A DNA stretch of 64,000 nucleotides from Diphasiastrum complanatum (GCA_029204225.1 CM055094.1:63822714-63886713), one strand, 5' to 3'. Counted from the first letter of the stretch, positions 22,142 to 33,536 are shown. Numbers and translations are program-made. The notes: a model not told the origin generated them from the letters alone.

Positions 22142-22951
22142 ATGTTGTTTTCAGAATTCGACATGACTAATCTAGACGAAGCTCAGTTCTATCTGGGAAT
22201 TTAAATCCACAGAGACAGAGCAAATCGACTGATTTACATCACTCAACAAAGGTATCTTCACAATGTTCTTAATAGATACAATTTGATGAATTGTAAATTA
22301 GCTCACTCACCAATGGATCCAAGCCTGCATCTGTCAAAGGACCAATGTCCCCAGACGAAGCAGAAAGTGGAGCAAATGAGAGAGTACCCTTATCGATTGA
22401 TACTAGGATCTCTCATGTACGCAATGGTCTGTACAAGACCAGATATCTCTTTTGTTGTAAGCTCACTCAGCCAATACATGTCTAATCCTGGCATTACCCA
22501 TTGGAAGGGTCTCATTCAAGTCATGAGATATATTCAAGCTACCATGGACCAGTGCATCTGCTATGGAGATTCAGCAACGACAATCTCCATTAGCTCAGTG
22601 GTTATTCTGATGCAAGCTGGGGAGGAGATGTAGACAATTGTAAATCCACATCTGGATTTACATTCTTCTTCAATGGCGATCCTATCTCATGGAACAGTCG
22701 TAAGCAAACTTCTGTCGCACTTTCTTCTACAGAAGCAGAATACATTGCTGCTTCTCAATCTATCAAGAAAGCGTTTTGGTTGAGAGATTTGCTGTCAAAT
22801 CTTAATCTGAATCAGTACAGCCCTACAGTTTTATTTTGGGATAATCAAAGTGCTATTGCCTTATCGGCCAACCCTAGATTTCACTCTAGGAATGAGCACA
22901 TTGAAATCAGATATCACTACGTCAAGGGCAAGGTTCTCGACAAGGAAGTAA
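22142..22951 (+). pseudogene. Copia RNase H of A1
   Basis: Continues from FDMTNLDEAQFYLGI, then TAA at 22202; the related copy at 34317 has CAG there. Then LGSLMYAMVCTRPDISF, a frameshift near 22570, SWNSRKQTSVALSSTEAEY and the terminal NEHIEIRYHYVKGKVLDKEV. The last part of the ORF, the polypurine tract and the LTR start are deleted, so the frame runs directly into LTR sequence at 22952. Confidence 0.85.
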
Positions 22952-23183
22952 CCTCCATTCATGCTGCATATTTACTCGTGTTGTCGCATAGTCTACATAT
23001 TAACATGCAAATTCCCACAGGGGATGAAAGGACGAAAAGGAAAAGCTGATGTCACACCCTCTTCACACTCACCCCATGCAGCTATGCTAATAGACTGGAC
23101 AACGATTGTAGCCACCCATGATCTCTTACAGATAGCACATCCACCATGTACTTTCTTCATCTGCACACCTGTAACATTATGTA

Positions 23184-23220
<37 letters not shown>

Positions 23221-24007
23221 TGATAGTGTTGATCAAGAGATCAAGGATTGGATAATTGAGTCCTAACGAATGAGAGTCTATGTAAATTAGCATCAAAAGC
23301 TTATCAGAAAGATAGACCAAGTAGATGCCTTGTGCATTGATTCTTCATTGTCAGCAATAAGGTTTCATTCCTTTACAAATTGAATAAGCTTTATAGGGCA
23401 CGCGGTTTCATCCGCTACTGTCTTGTGCTCTACCGCATTATTGACATGTATACTTGATATACTTAATCTGATACAGTTCTTTGTTCTTCGTTCAGATCTG
23501 TGTTAATATTGTTATGCTTATTATTCATTTTGTCTGATCTTTCTAGTTGTTCTTTCTGGAAATAGACAACTAACATTTAGTCTTGTCTTTCATGAATCTT
23601 TCGTGACTAATTATCAGTCGAGCACTGTCTAGCTCTTCGCGAATCATTCGCGACACATAATTTGTCTTGCTATTCGCGACAAATTATTCTTCTGGTGTTT
23701 CATTTATTATGTTTGGCTGCGTAATCCAGAATGACCGTGATTTCCATCACTAAAGTTTTGCTCATTCTGATAGACGTAGTCATGCTTACGGAGAGAGTCA
23801 TATAGCTCGTTCCGCTGCGCACGAACACTTTCATGTTCGAGTTCATTTCTCGTTTGTGTTTCGTTTCTCGTTCGAGTCCGTTTCTTGTTCGTGTTTCGTT
23901 TCTCGTTCGAGTTCGTTTCTCATTCGTGTCCATCTTACCCCTTTGAGCTAATTTTTTGTCTCTAACATACGACAGGTTTCTCAAGTCGTTCATCTCTCTC
24001 TCCAACA
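22952..24007 (+). repeat. 3' LTR of A1 (5' end deleted)
   Basis: Matches the A-family LTR from CCTCCATTCATGCTGC onward and ends CTCTCCAACA at 24007. The first 40-50 bp of the LTR are lost. A (TA)n run near 23190-23213 corresponds to the run in the 5' LTR that was hit by the nested insertion. Confidence 0.88.
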
Positions 24008-24012
24008 CTGTA
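24008..24012. repeat. Target-site duplication (right) of copia A1
   Basis: CTGTA, identical to 15552-15556. Confidence 0.85.
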
Positions 24013-26098
24013 TCCCTATCAGATTTACTGACTAGATAAAGAGTACTATTGCCACTCATCCGATCTGGTCATTTCATATTGTTTGACGATTTTAATTCAG
24101 ATTTAACGAGTATCTTGCACAAACGTTCAGTTGACTTATTTCTATCGATCAACATCAAATAGAAAACTATCAGACAAGTAACTAAATTCAGATTTTAACC
24201 AATTTGAAATTCAACAAAATGAAAAAAAATTCAAATTTTAGTTTTCAATCTGCGAGTTCCAAACTCCGAAAGTTAGAAGAAACACAGTAAAAACTGTCGG
24301 CAATTCATTGAGGTTCCTTCTGTCAATTTTAACTTATCTATCACCGGGAAATAATTTAGACTTAGTGAAAATACTATGATCAATTTCTGACTGATAAACT
24401 CAATTTAATCAATTCACCAATATAAACTGATTCCATAGATAATAAAAAAATGATCAAAATTTTGATTTTTTTGGAAAACTCAATTTTTGCTTTATTTTAC
24501 GTAATTCAAAAATTCTGACAAAAATAATGTTAGTACAAAAGGCAATCAAAGTCGAAAAAAATTGAAATATTGTCTGATTCCTAATGTTACTAACCCAATG
24601 TCAAACTGGCATGCAAAGCACACTACATCAGTCATAAACGTCATTACGAAATTTTTTACGTAAACTTCAGTTTTACGAAATTTGTCAGCCATTAACACTG
24701 ATTTGTGACCCAACTGTCAGAGCACATGCGTATGACCACTCAAATCAATTGTAGATCCCTCATGCATGTCAGAATCAGTTTGAGAATCAGCATGCAACTA
24801 ATCCATGCAAGCACAGTACTACAAATTAGGGAAATGACTAGCATGCAATCAGAACAATTCCAAATTTTGCCAATTTTACTCACAAAACTACAAAACTTCA
24901 GATGATCATAACTTTGGCTACAGGACACCAAATTGGGTGCTGTAAAGGTCAATAGAAAGAGAGACCAAGTGAACAAGATGCTTGCCATGTCAGCCTGCCA
25001 CCTAGCCTTCACACATGCAAGATCAGAGCTGCCATAAATCTGTAGTAGGGCGCACTTCCACAAGAAGAAATCATGCAAAAATGTGCAAACACCCATTCTA
25101 ACTCAAAATTGATGCTACCAACAGTCTTAAACAGCCAACTAGACTTCCATGAAGCATTCATACTGATCCTAAGATGTAGTATAGGCTGAAAACGAAGATT
25201 TCTTGATTTGTAGAAGTCAAAATAGCTTCAAACTTGATGGAGATGGTGCATAAGCCACCGGCCATCAATTCACAGGTCTGATAGCTTGCTGGGAAGGAAA
25301 AAAGGAATACTAACCATTATGTAATTAATTCCAAAATGGTCTCCTTATGGGTTTGGAGAGATCCATCCCCCAAAAATCACCAAAAATGGTCATTTTTTGT
25401 ATTTTTTTTACTTCCTACAAATTCAATTGCTGGAATTCTTGGTTCTAGCTTCAGGGAAAACTTCAAAAGACTTTTTTCCACCACCTCACAAGCTCTACAT
25501 GGTGTTTACAGCCACCTACTATCCAACTTTATGAAAAAAAAACCAAGCAAAAATGATGATTTTTGGCTATTTTTCGATTTTTTCATCACCATAAAGTGGA
25601 AATTCATGACATACAACTCTTTCTCTAACACATGAAAACCAATTTACAGAATTACAACCATCTAATTGATCTGATCTTGCTGGATTTTGGTTCTTACTAT
25701 CTATTTTGTGCCAAAAAACATGTAAAAACAAACAATTTTGACCAAAACATAGCCTAGAATCATAAATCATTGGAGAGAACCGGCATGCATCATTAATTTC
25801 ATCATTAATGAACCCTAAAATGAAAGTACACTTGCTGGAAAATTCAGATCTACCAAAGATTTGATCTATACAACAAAAAGCTCCAAAAAGCATCACAAAT
25901 TGGCCTTCAAGGACAATTCTCCATAAAACCACAAAGAATCCCAAGAGTAATGGACCTTAGGAACATGCAAATTGAAACTGGGATAGTACACCCACTTGCA
26001 CCCTTGATATCCACCTTGGAAGAGAATTCTAATGATCCAATCCGAAATTTCGATGAAAAGGTAGCCCTTCTCCATGTTCTCCAATCTTCATAAGCCTT
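24013..26098 (-). other. Leader/internal region of LTR-D element, non-coding
   Basis: No domain is recognised in either strand. The part nearest the LTR (about 25780-26098, minus) is related to the leader following the plus-strand LTR-D at 33268-33470: both have AAGGCTTA, CAATTTGCATG and GTGGTTTATGGAGAATTG-type stretches. The remainder is presumed internal sequence of a large non-autonomous (LARD-like) element or unrelated DNA. Confidence 0.45.
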
Positions 26099-26110
26099 GC
26101 TCTGATACCA
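26099..26110 (-). promoter_or_regulatory. Primer-binding site, LTR-D element
   Basis: On the minus strand this reads TGGTATCAGAGC, an exact match to the initiator-Met tRNA complement, directly after the LTR-D end. Confidence 0.85.
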
Positions 26111-26408
26111 CTATAAGGGAAGCTCCCTAAGGTCCTGCTTACAAGATAAAACACAAACACACTATGGAAGCAACCACCCAACCAAGTAGAAGCAACCAAT
26201 CAACTCTAGAAGCTTCACCCCCAAGCCAAGGAATAAGAAGCATGAATGTAGAGTGAAACCCTGGCAAGGAATCAATGATCACAATGAGGAGTAGGGCAAG
26301 TTTGGCCTCAATATATAGAGCCAAAAGCAACCTGGGCACATAGCCATGCATAGCCCTAAGTTCCCTATACTTGCATTCACCTAGAATAGAGTCCTAAGCA
26401 TGGACCCA
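26111..26408 (-). repeat. LTR of family D (minus)
   Basis: About 300 bp, homologous over its whole length to 32953-33255 on the plus strand (both begin near GGTCCATGCTTAGGAC and end CTTCCCTTATAG before the PBS). The end is not a canonical CA. It abuts the truncated RT of copia element C: the RT frame runs into the LTR at 26408. Confidence 0.8.
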
Positions 26409-27088
26409 CACTTTTGATTTATCCTTGATGAATCCTTGAGGTTGTTCCATGTAAATTTTCTCTTGAAGATAACCATTGAGAAATGCATTGGAAACATCCA
26501 ATTGGAACACCTTCCACTTAAAATAGGTATCAAGAGATATAAGAATCTTTATTGTCACCATATTTGCCATGGGTGCAAAGGTCTCTTCATAATGAAGTTC
26601 ATGGATTTGAGCAATCCCTTGGCACATAATCTTGTCTTGACATACTTGTTGATAGTACCATCTTTGTTGTACTTGATTTGAAATACCCACAAGCTCCCAA
26701 GTGTTGTCGATGATCAAGGTTTCATATTATTGCTTCATGGCATCATACCACTCCTTGGTATTGAGTGCCTCTTCAACATCCTTTGTCTCTTCATGTGAGA
26801 TGAAATATGCAAAGTTGGTGCCTTTGTCAACATAAGAAAGCCTCTTAGGCTCGGATCTCTCTATTGATGTCCTCCTAGGTGTGCAAACCCAAGGAGACTC
26901 CTCCCCAAGAAGTCTTGATGGTCTTCAATAGGCATGATAAGTGATAGATCTTGAGGTGACTTGATCTCGGCCCCTTCAAATGATCGATGTTGATCTTCAT
27001 GGAATATAACATCTCTACTTTCGATCACTTGAGAAGTAGAGAGCACAAAGACTCTATAAGCTTTTTTGGTGGATGAATATTCAACCAT
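26409..27088 (-). pseudogene. Copia C integrase C-terminus and partial RT
   Basis: 27088-26861 carries the post-integrase GKR-type region (KKAYRVFVLST, IESRDVIFHED). 26717-26409 carries the first RT blocks (YEETFAPMANMVTI, QLDVSNAFLNGYLQEKIYM) and ends at KDKSKV, before the catalytic YVDD, where LTR-D sequence begins. Confidence 0.82.
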
Positions 27089-27199
27089 GATCCCTTTTCA
27101 AGAGCATAGATCATCCTTTTTCCTTGTTTCCAAGGGAATATGTGCAAAGAAAATAGTGCCAAATACTCTAAGGTGATCAACCTTAGGCTTTTTTTTTAA

Positions 27200-28019
27200 T
27201 CATACCTCATATGGTGTCCTTCCTCCAAGAGCAAGACGTGGGAGCCTATTGCAAAGATAATTTGCACAATTTATAGCCTCTCCCCAAAAGTCTTTAGGCA
27301 AAGATGCCTCAATCCTTATGGATTTTGCACATTTACATAAGGATCTATTCTTCTTCTCGACCACTCCATTTTGAGATGGTGAGTAACCACAAGAGAACTC
27401 CCTCTTTATACCTTCTTGCTCACAATAGTCATGGAATTTGTTGGAGATATACTCTCCTCCTCCATCACACCTCAAAGCCTTGATCTTAAATGAGAGTTGC
27501 TTTTCAACATATGTTTTGAATATAAGGAAGTGATCATACACCAAAGATTTAGAAGAAAGAAGATATAGCCATGTATATCTTGTGAAATCATCAATAAAAG
27601 TCACAAAGCAAGTGGCTCCTCCCTTGCTTTGAGATGATGAGAAGTGCACATCTGAGTGTATCAAATCCTAAGGATGAGTGCTTTTGATGGAAGATCTTTG
27701 ATATGCTTTCTTGTGTGATATTGCAATAGCACAAGCCTCACATGGCTTGATCTCCTTGGAAAGATTCTTTGGTAAGCCAATAGCCTTGGCTTCTTTGCAG
27801 ATAGAAAGCATGGATTTGTAGTTGGGATGTCCCAACCTCCTATGCCATAACTCCTCATTGGAAAGCTTTGTCAAAAAAGCAATATCAAAACTCTCTCTTG
27901 GATCAAGCTTGTATATGCCTCCAAATCTTACCATCAATAACTTGGCCAACACTTATGAGGTTCTTTGTAAGATTAGGCACAAAAAGAACCTTGTTGAGAG
28001 AAAGAATTTTAGAAGATGA
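27200..28019 (-). pseudogene. Copia C integrase
   Basis: HHCC zinc domain (LWHRRLGHPNY ... CEACAIA) in 27952-27668, then a TAG, then the DDE core in 27664-27200: Asp in IHSDVHF, Asp in LRCDGGGEY, Glu in GVVEKKNRSL. All catalytic residues are present. One stop (before DLIHSD) interrupts the domain. Confidence 0.87.
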
Positions 28020-28039
28020 GGTCTTCAAGGGAATACTCC

Positions 28040-28560
28040 CTATGCCTTCAATATTGCATTCTTGGTCATTTGTTGTATAGATAGTCTTCTTAGCTTCTCT
28101 ATAAGGCATAATATATGTGAAGGACATTTGGAGCTACACATATGTGAAGATGCTCCACTATCAATGTACCAAGATCCATCCTTCTTGAAAGGTGTAGATG
28201 AAAAACTAGAGACCATAAGAGATCCCTCTCCATCACTTGCAATAGAGCCTTCTATCTCATTTGAAAGGTTGGCTTGCTTGAATTGATTTTTCTTCTTGAA
28301 GCAATTTGTAGCATAGTACCCCATCTTTCCACAAAAGAAACATTTGATATTCTTCTTCTTCTTCTTTGAGGTAGAAACATGAGAGGTGTCATCCTCCTCT
28401 CCATCTTGGTCTTTATCTTTTGCTTTGTCTTTGGAGAAGTGTTGGTGTTGCTTTTTGCTCCTCCCTTTGTGCTTGGCAAAAAGAGCTCTGCATCACTATT
28501 ATGGTTGAGTGATAACTTTTCCATCCTTAATAGCTTGTTCTCATGCCTTGATTTTTCAGC
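28040..28560 (-). pseudogene. Copia C gag knuckle and protease
   Basis: A Lys/Asp-rich linker leads to KCFFCGKMGYYATNC at about 28340-28300. The knuckle has all three Cys but the His is replaced by Tyr. Protease follows as WYIDSGASSHM near 28170-28140 with the catalytic DSG intact. The gag and protease pieces lie in shifted frames. Confidence 0.8.
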
Positions 28561-28658
28561 CATTAGCATTCCTTGCATGATGCGAAATAATCGCATAGTG
28601 AAACGAAATGAAGCGAATCGAAATGAAATGAAATGAAACGAATCGAGGTCTGATACCA

Positions 28659-30094
28659 TGTAGAAATTCGGTGGGCCTACAACAGATACAACTTAACCTT
28701 TCTGGTTCAGCGGTTGCACCAAAATCATGGAACCTTTTGCCCCTTCAGTGAGCCTCCTGTCCCCGCACGCCTAGCCACCCACAAATCCAAGTGCTCCCCC
28801 TTAAAGTGGGGCATAGGTCACGTTGTCTATTTTGATACCACTAATGCAAAATAATCGAGTAGCGAAACGAAACGAATCGAGCTCTGTCACCACTGATGGG
28901 AGGAAGAAATAGCTCAAAGCGAAGCAAAAGGAAAGGAAAGGAAACGAATCGCAATGAAGGCCGGATAGAGCCGACTTGGCAGGAGTAGCTATTGCTACTG
29001 ATTGTGGTCTAATTCTCTTCCAAGCCCCAGATCTTCTAACGATCTGTTGTAAAAATTAAACTTGTAAACAACACATAATGTTGAAAAACAACAACGAAAA
29101 TTTATCTACTGCTAGCATGCATTCCAATATTGCAGATCATACACATTATAGAACATAGCATTGAGAAAATCACTTCTATATCAAAATTGAATTTACAATA
29201 TCTTTCTTGAGCGTTGTTTATTTTCCAAATTAGTGCGTTGGTGCAAGAAAGATGTTCTCTCTCACGAAACTATGACTAGCTACTGCTAATCTATAAACTC
29301 ACTCTGTCTATTTGTGACTATCTTCCTGACTGTATCTAACAATACATATGTTCATAGTAACATTTCTGATTAGAGAGATCAAACGATCTACAACTAGTCT
29401 CAGATTACAAGAGCGGCGGATTAGGCACGTCCTAACGCTCTTCTACTGATATCATCATATCATATCAGGAAGCTGTACTACATGGTACTTGTTTGATCTT
29501 CCTGGTCCTTTGCAAAGCGAAGAGTTTCGTGTCGCAAACAGTTTCGTGTCGTGTCATGTCGTTTGACCTTCTCCTTTTGTTCATGCATTAGCTGCCTTCT
29601 ACCCGTTGGATAGTGCCTTCATGTTGTAGGCCTTCGCCTTTTGCTTAAAGACCCTTTTCACGATTTTAAGAGCAGTGTCGCCTTTTTAAGTGCACCTTCG
29701 CTTTTTTTTGAAAAAGGAGAAAAAGGTGAAAAACTCGAAGGTAGGCCTGAAAAATATTTCTAAGGCTTTTTAGAGACAATGTCACCTTTTTTTTGAAGGG
29801 CGAAAAATGCGAAGGTTGGCCAGAAAATTATTCTAAGGCATTGGAGACAATGTGTCTCCTTTTTCGCAAAAATGCAAAAAATGCACTAATGTTGGGAAAA
29901 GTTGCCAGACTTATTTTCTAAGTGTTTTAGACCTCGGGATGAATTTTTCTCATGACCCAAAAATGCAAGCTGTGCAACAAAATAGCTCAAAAAATGTAAT
30001 TCAAAATGCACAGTCGCTAAAAACAGAAAATAACAAAGAAAAAACTAAGGAAAAATACTAAGGCTTTGAAAGATAGAAACTCTTAGTTTCTTCA
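28659..30094 (-). repeat. LTR of family E (minus), with internal duplications
   Basis: On the minus strand it starts TGAAGAAAC at 30094 after a purine-rich GAGAGGGAGT and ends TTTCTACA at 28659 just before the PBS, about 1.4 kb. Inside, 28845-28905 repeats the leader/PBS region of 28590-28660 (GAAACGAATCGAG followed by a degraded PBS), implying a 245-bp duplication. 29620-29900 is rich in CCTTCG..TTTTT and its reverse. Confidence 0.6.
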
Positions 30095-30298
30095 ACTCCC
30101 TCTCAAAACTGGTATTTTTTTCATTCCTAAGCTTGCATGTTGCTTCTCAAAAATTGCCTTGTCTAGAGGCTTTGTGAAGATATTAGCCACCATCTGTTTC
30201 ATTGGAACAAACTCGGTCCTCAGTCTGTCTTTCTCAACCATATCTCTTATCAGATGATATCTGATAGCAATGTGTTTCGTCCTGGAATCTCTCAACAT
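30092..30298 (-). pseudogene. Copia RNase H C-terminus fragment
   Basis: RTKHIAIRYHLIRDMVEKD ... MVANIFTKPL is the conserved end of copia RNase H, followed by a stop and LTR-E. It belongs to an element whose 3' LTR would be the same LTR-E that serves as 5' LTR for element C. Confidence 0.85.
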
Positions 30299-30383
30299 GA
30301 AGGATTCCAGATCAAATCCTACAACGATGCAAGCTGGGCATCCCTAAAAGATGACTGCAAGAGCGTCTCAGGACCAAAGTAGG
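30299..30383 (+). pseudogene. Copia RNase H scrap, opposite strand
   Basis: Plus-strand reading gives SYNDASWASLKDDCKSVSG, the D-A-x-W-A-x-D block of copia RNase H. It is joined head-to-head with the minus-strand RNase H fragment at about 30298, an inverted junction inside the same domain type. Confidence 0.65.
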
Positions 30384-30399
30384 TAGATCCTCCTTGATG

Positions 30400-30932
30400 G
30401 CATAGGATTGGACAAGGTTCTCATACTCATATCTCAAGCCATTAAGTGTGACTTGGACTAGCTCACTTTGATTTATAGATCCTCCAATGCAAGCAAGCTC
30501 CCTATGACATAATTAGTGGCACTCTCATCACTCTTTTGAGAACTTGGAAGATTTGGTTTCTAAGAGTGAGGGGTCTTGAGGTATTCTTGGCCTCATAGAT
30601 TGCTTTGAGAGTATCGCCATCCTAGCTCTCTTCTTATACTTTTGTACTTCTTGAAGGACTTGAGGCTCCTCCTCAATTCCAAGTACAATGTCCATCACAT
30701 CTTGGAGTGTTAGAATTGACTCCATCCTCAACTTCCAAATAGAATAAATGGAGGTAGATAGCCTTTCAGTAGATTCCAATAGATAGAAACCCATAGATGC
30801 CATGTAATAGTGAAGACTCCTTGTAAATTGAACAAGGAAATGTTGCTCTCTCTCTCTCACCATAGGATCCAATAATGGTGTACTACCAACTCCTATGCAA
30901 GATCTTGCAACAAAGTGTGAGATGGACCTCAC
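30400..30932 (-). pseudogene. Copia family-B gag fragment (minus)
   Basis: Contains GFYLLESTERLSTSIYSIWK and LQDVMDIVLGIEEEPQVLQ, closely matching the plus-strand gag at 51478-51662 (LLEPSERLSTSNYLIWK). The N-terminal 40 codons preceding MGFYLL are probably leader. The capsid part is truncated near 30530 and followed by unrelated or rearranged sequence. Confidence 0.75.
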
Positions 30933-31313
30933 TAGCTTTTACAATCTCTCTTGATCTAGATCAATCTCACATCAATTGATGAAGTATGGGCTAAGTTTGG
31001 GTCAAGCTATCTTTGGCACGTGTGAAAACAACACTCCAAGAATCTCCAAATCACTCAGATACAAGACAATTGTATGATCAAACATGGAAGAGAACCACAA
31101 AATTGAATTGGTTGTCCTTCACACGTGTCTGAGCAAGAAGATCTGTACAATATCAGAAATTATTCAATCCTTATGATGATGAACCGTTGTGATCCAAATT
31201 TGCTTGAGATAGCATGGGAGATGCAAACTACGCTCTCTAGATCTTGATCTTCATGAAAATTTTGAAACTATGGATGATAGATGCATCAAAAGCTTAGGTA
31301 GGCTCTAGTACCA
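30933..31313 (-). other. Leader and PBS of family-B element (minus)
   Basis: On the minus strand TGGTACTAGAGC (31313-31302) is a PBS variant immediately after the LTR-terminal CA, followed by a leader of about 370 bp before gag. The leader is homologous to 50832-51477 on the plus strand (both continue CTACCTAAG). Confidence 0.7.
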
Positions 31314-32290
31314 TGTGATATTTCACATGTGTGAGAATTTTCTAATGTGTGTGAATGATCTCCTAAGCAAAGCTTATGTACTTTAGATCAATACTAGATT
31401 AAAATCCAAGATCTAGATCAAAATCTAAGGCAAAGAGGCAAAGATAGATGCATAGATTGATAACCAAAGTGTTTTCACATGTAAGAGAAGTACTTCATGA
31501 AAAAACTAAGTAAAATTAAGCTCCTCTCCTCGTGTAGAGAGAGAATAGCGCAAATGGTCCTAGGGTAGAGTGAGAACGAAATACAAGCAAAACTTGATTG
31601 CACTCAATATGACTCAAAAACTCAACTGAATTATGATTGGTAATGAGAGTACATATGGAAACTCATAGAGAGCCATGCTTACTTCCTATTGGACTCTAAT
31701 CCTAGATCTCCATCGAAATGGGTGGATCTATTGTAATCAATATAGAAGCACCTATTCCAAGGGCTATTCTGATGGCCAACACTTGCATCAGATCTTAGTT
31801 AGTTTTGTAGATCTAGATTTATTTGTAGATGTATGCATGTTTGTTGTACTTGTTGGTGTAGATTTAGTTTTTGTTTTGAACATATCTGTTTCTTTTAGAT
31901 TTTTTTTGCATAGTTTAGATTTGGTTGCAAGAATTTTGTTTGTAGTTGTTCAAATAAGAACTACAATTTTTCTATTTTGTCGGTTTGTTTGTTGTTTCTT
32001 TTGCCGATCACCATCCAAGAACAGTTGAGATGCATATTTTGTAGCAAGGTACAGATAGAGTTAGAATGGGCCTCGAATTACGTGGTCCTGTCGAAAACAA
32101 TATATCATTGTCTATTTTGAGGAATGTTCCAATGACCTCTTAAATTCTTGGTGAGTTTGCTAGATGTGTGAACTTCTTGATAGATCTATTTAGCTCAGGT
32201 GTTTTATTAGCAAATACATTTTGAATGTTTGTTATAGAGACCACTTCCAGGCTACTATATTTCACACGTGTGAATCCGAAAATAACATAA
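31314..32290 (-). repeat. LTR of family B (minus)
   Basis: Its 3' part matches 50650-50819 (ATCTTGGAT-TTAATCTAGT, CTTAGGAGATC, CACATGTGAAA...CA). The 5' boundary is uncertain and lies near 32290, where CACACGTGTGAA occurs. Several CACGTG/CACATG words are present. Confidence 0.65.
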
Positions 32291-32952
32291 AATAAACATT
32301 CTACACACAAGATTACAACATATCTCCAATATAGTGCACCAATGGATAGATGAACCCAAGAAAACCATGTATAAGCATGAATGAGATAAGAAAGAGAAAA
32401 TGTCTTCTCTTTCCATGAGGTACATCCTTTTCTAGCAGGTCCAAATCTAGCTTTAAACTTTGGTTTCCCTGCATAATGAAAAACCCTACTATTTTGTGAC
32501 TAGATTGAATGTCTTTACTACTCAAATTGAATCTATCAAAAACTCATCTTCTATAGTTTTCCACACTTTCCAAAAGTGTCTATTCAAATGATTTTATACT
32601 AATATAACTTTGAAAAGTCAAATTCTAAGTCTAATATAAAAATTGGCCTCAATTGCCAAATATACAAATATGACCAAAATAGCAAAACTAGTTGAAATTT
32701 CTCACACTCGCTCTTCAACCAGTTTAAGCATAGTGTTTTGTCCATGACCAGTACATAGGATACAATATACTCCTAGTCTTGGATACACGGTACTCCAGTG
32801 AAACAAGTTGTTAGTTATGCCACGTCATATTGGACGTGACCCGAAAGTAACTAATTTTCTTGTGAGGCCCAGAACACACTAAATGGAGTTTAGACAAGGT
32901 ATGAGATAGTGTATGCATGTGTAGAGTTATCAATAGCAATTCTATGAATAGT
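32291..32952. other. No feature seen
   Basis: Non-coding sequence between LTR-B (minus) and LTR-D (plus). Short minus ORF at 32313-32525 without recognisable domain. Confidence 0.4.
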
Positions 32953-33255
32953 TGGTCCATGCTTAGGACTATATTCTAGGTGAATCTATGTATAGGGAAA
33001 TTAGGACTATGCATGGCTATGTGCCCAGGATGCTTTTGGCTCTATATATTGGGTCCAAACTCGTCCTACTCCTCATCATGGTTGTAGATTCATTGCCAGG
33101 CTCTCACTCTATATTCATGCTTCTTGTTCTTTGGCTTGGGGCTGAGGCTTCTAGAGTTTGATTGGATGCTTCTACTTGGTTGGGTGGTTTCTCCATAGTG
33201 TGTTATCCACTGTGTTTGTGATTTGTAAGTAGGATCTAAGGAGCTTCCCTTATAG
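32953..33255 (+). repeat. LTR of family D (plus)
   Basis: Inverted relative to 26111-26408 and homologous across its length; starts TGGTCCATGC and ends CTTCCCTTATAG. It contains TCTATATATTGGG, a TATA-box candidate. Confidence 0.8.
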
Positions 33256-33536
33256 TGGTATCAGAGCAAGGCTTACAAGCTTGGAGAGGTGGTGCATTTT
33301 ATTGGAGCTTGATGGTAATCAACTAGTATTCTCATCCAAGGAGAGGAGCAAGGTTGCAAGTTGGTGGATTTTTTCAATTTCAATTTGCATGATCCATATC
33401 TCTCTCAAATTCATTGTGGTTTATGGAGAATTGTGCTAGGAAATCAATTTTGGTTGTCTTTTGGAGTTGTAGCATGTGTAGCTCAAAACTAGTTATGGAT
33501 CTAGAATTTCTAGCAAGTTAATTCTTTTAGTTTTTT
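33256..33536 (+). other. PBS and leader of family-D element
   Basis: TGGTATCAGAGC at 33256-33267 is an exact PBS. The following 200 bp are related to the minus-strand leader below 26098. The leader is cut near 33536 by a minus-strand gypsy fragment. Confidence 0.75.

Larger units (their letters stand above)
15557..24007 (+). mobile_element. Ty1-copia retrotransposon A1, full span, inactive
   Basis: Both ends are defined: TG at 15557, CA at 24006-24007, flanked by the 5-bp duplication CTGTA. Order: 5' LTR, PBS, gag, foreign 1.2-kb module, zinc knuckle, protease, integrase, RT, RNase H, 3' LTR, which is the copia order (integrase before RT). Lesions: a nested inverted solo LTR in the 5' LTR, at least six stop codons mostly at Gln positions, frameshifts in RT and RNase H, protease Asp changed to Asn, and a deletion that removes the polypurine tract and the first bases of the 3' LTR. 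It cannot move by itself. Confidence 0.9.
26409..28658 (-). mobile_element. Ty1-copia element C, internal fragment (minus)
   Basis: Reads from PBS (28645-28658, TGGTATCAGACCTC on the minus strand) through the gag C-terminus, protease, integrase and the start of RT, where it is cut at 26408. The gag capsid part is missing: only about 90 bp separate the PBS from knuckle-proximal gag. Frameshifts and stops occur throughout. Confidence 0.85.

Noticed and set aside
24740-25096. 118-codon minus ORF with hydrophobic segments
   Set aside because: No domain, weak codon character, located in the presumed non-coding interior of an LTR-D element.
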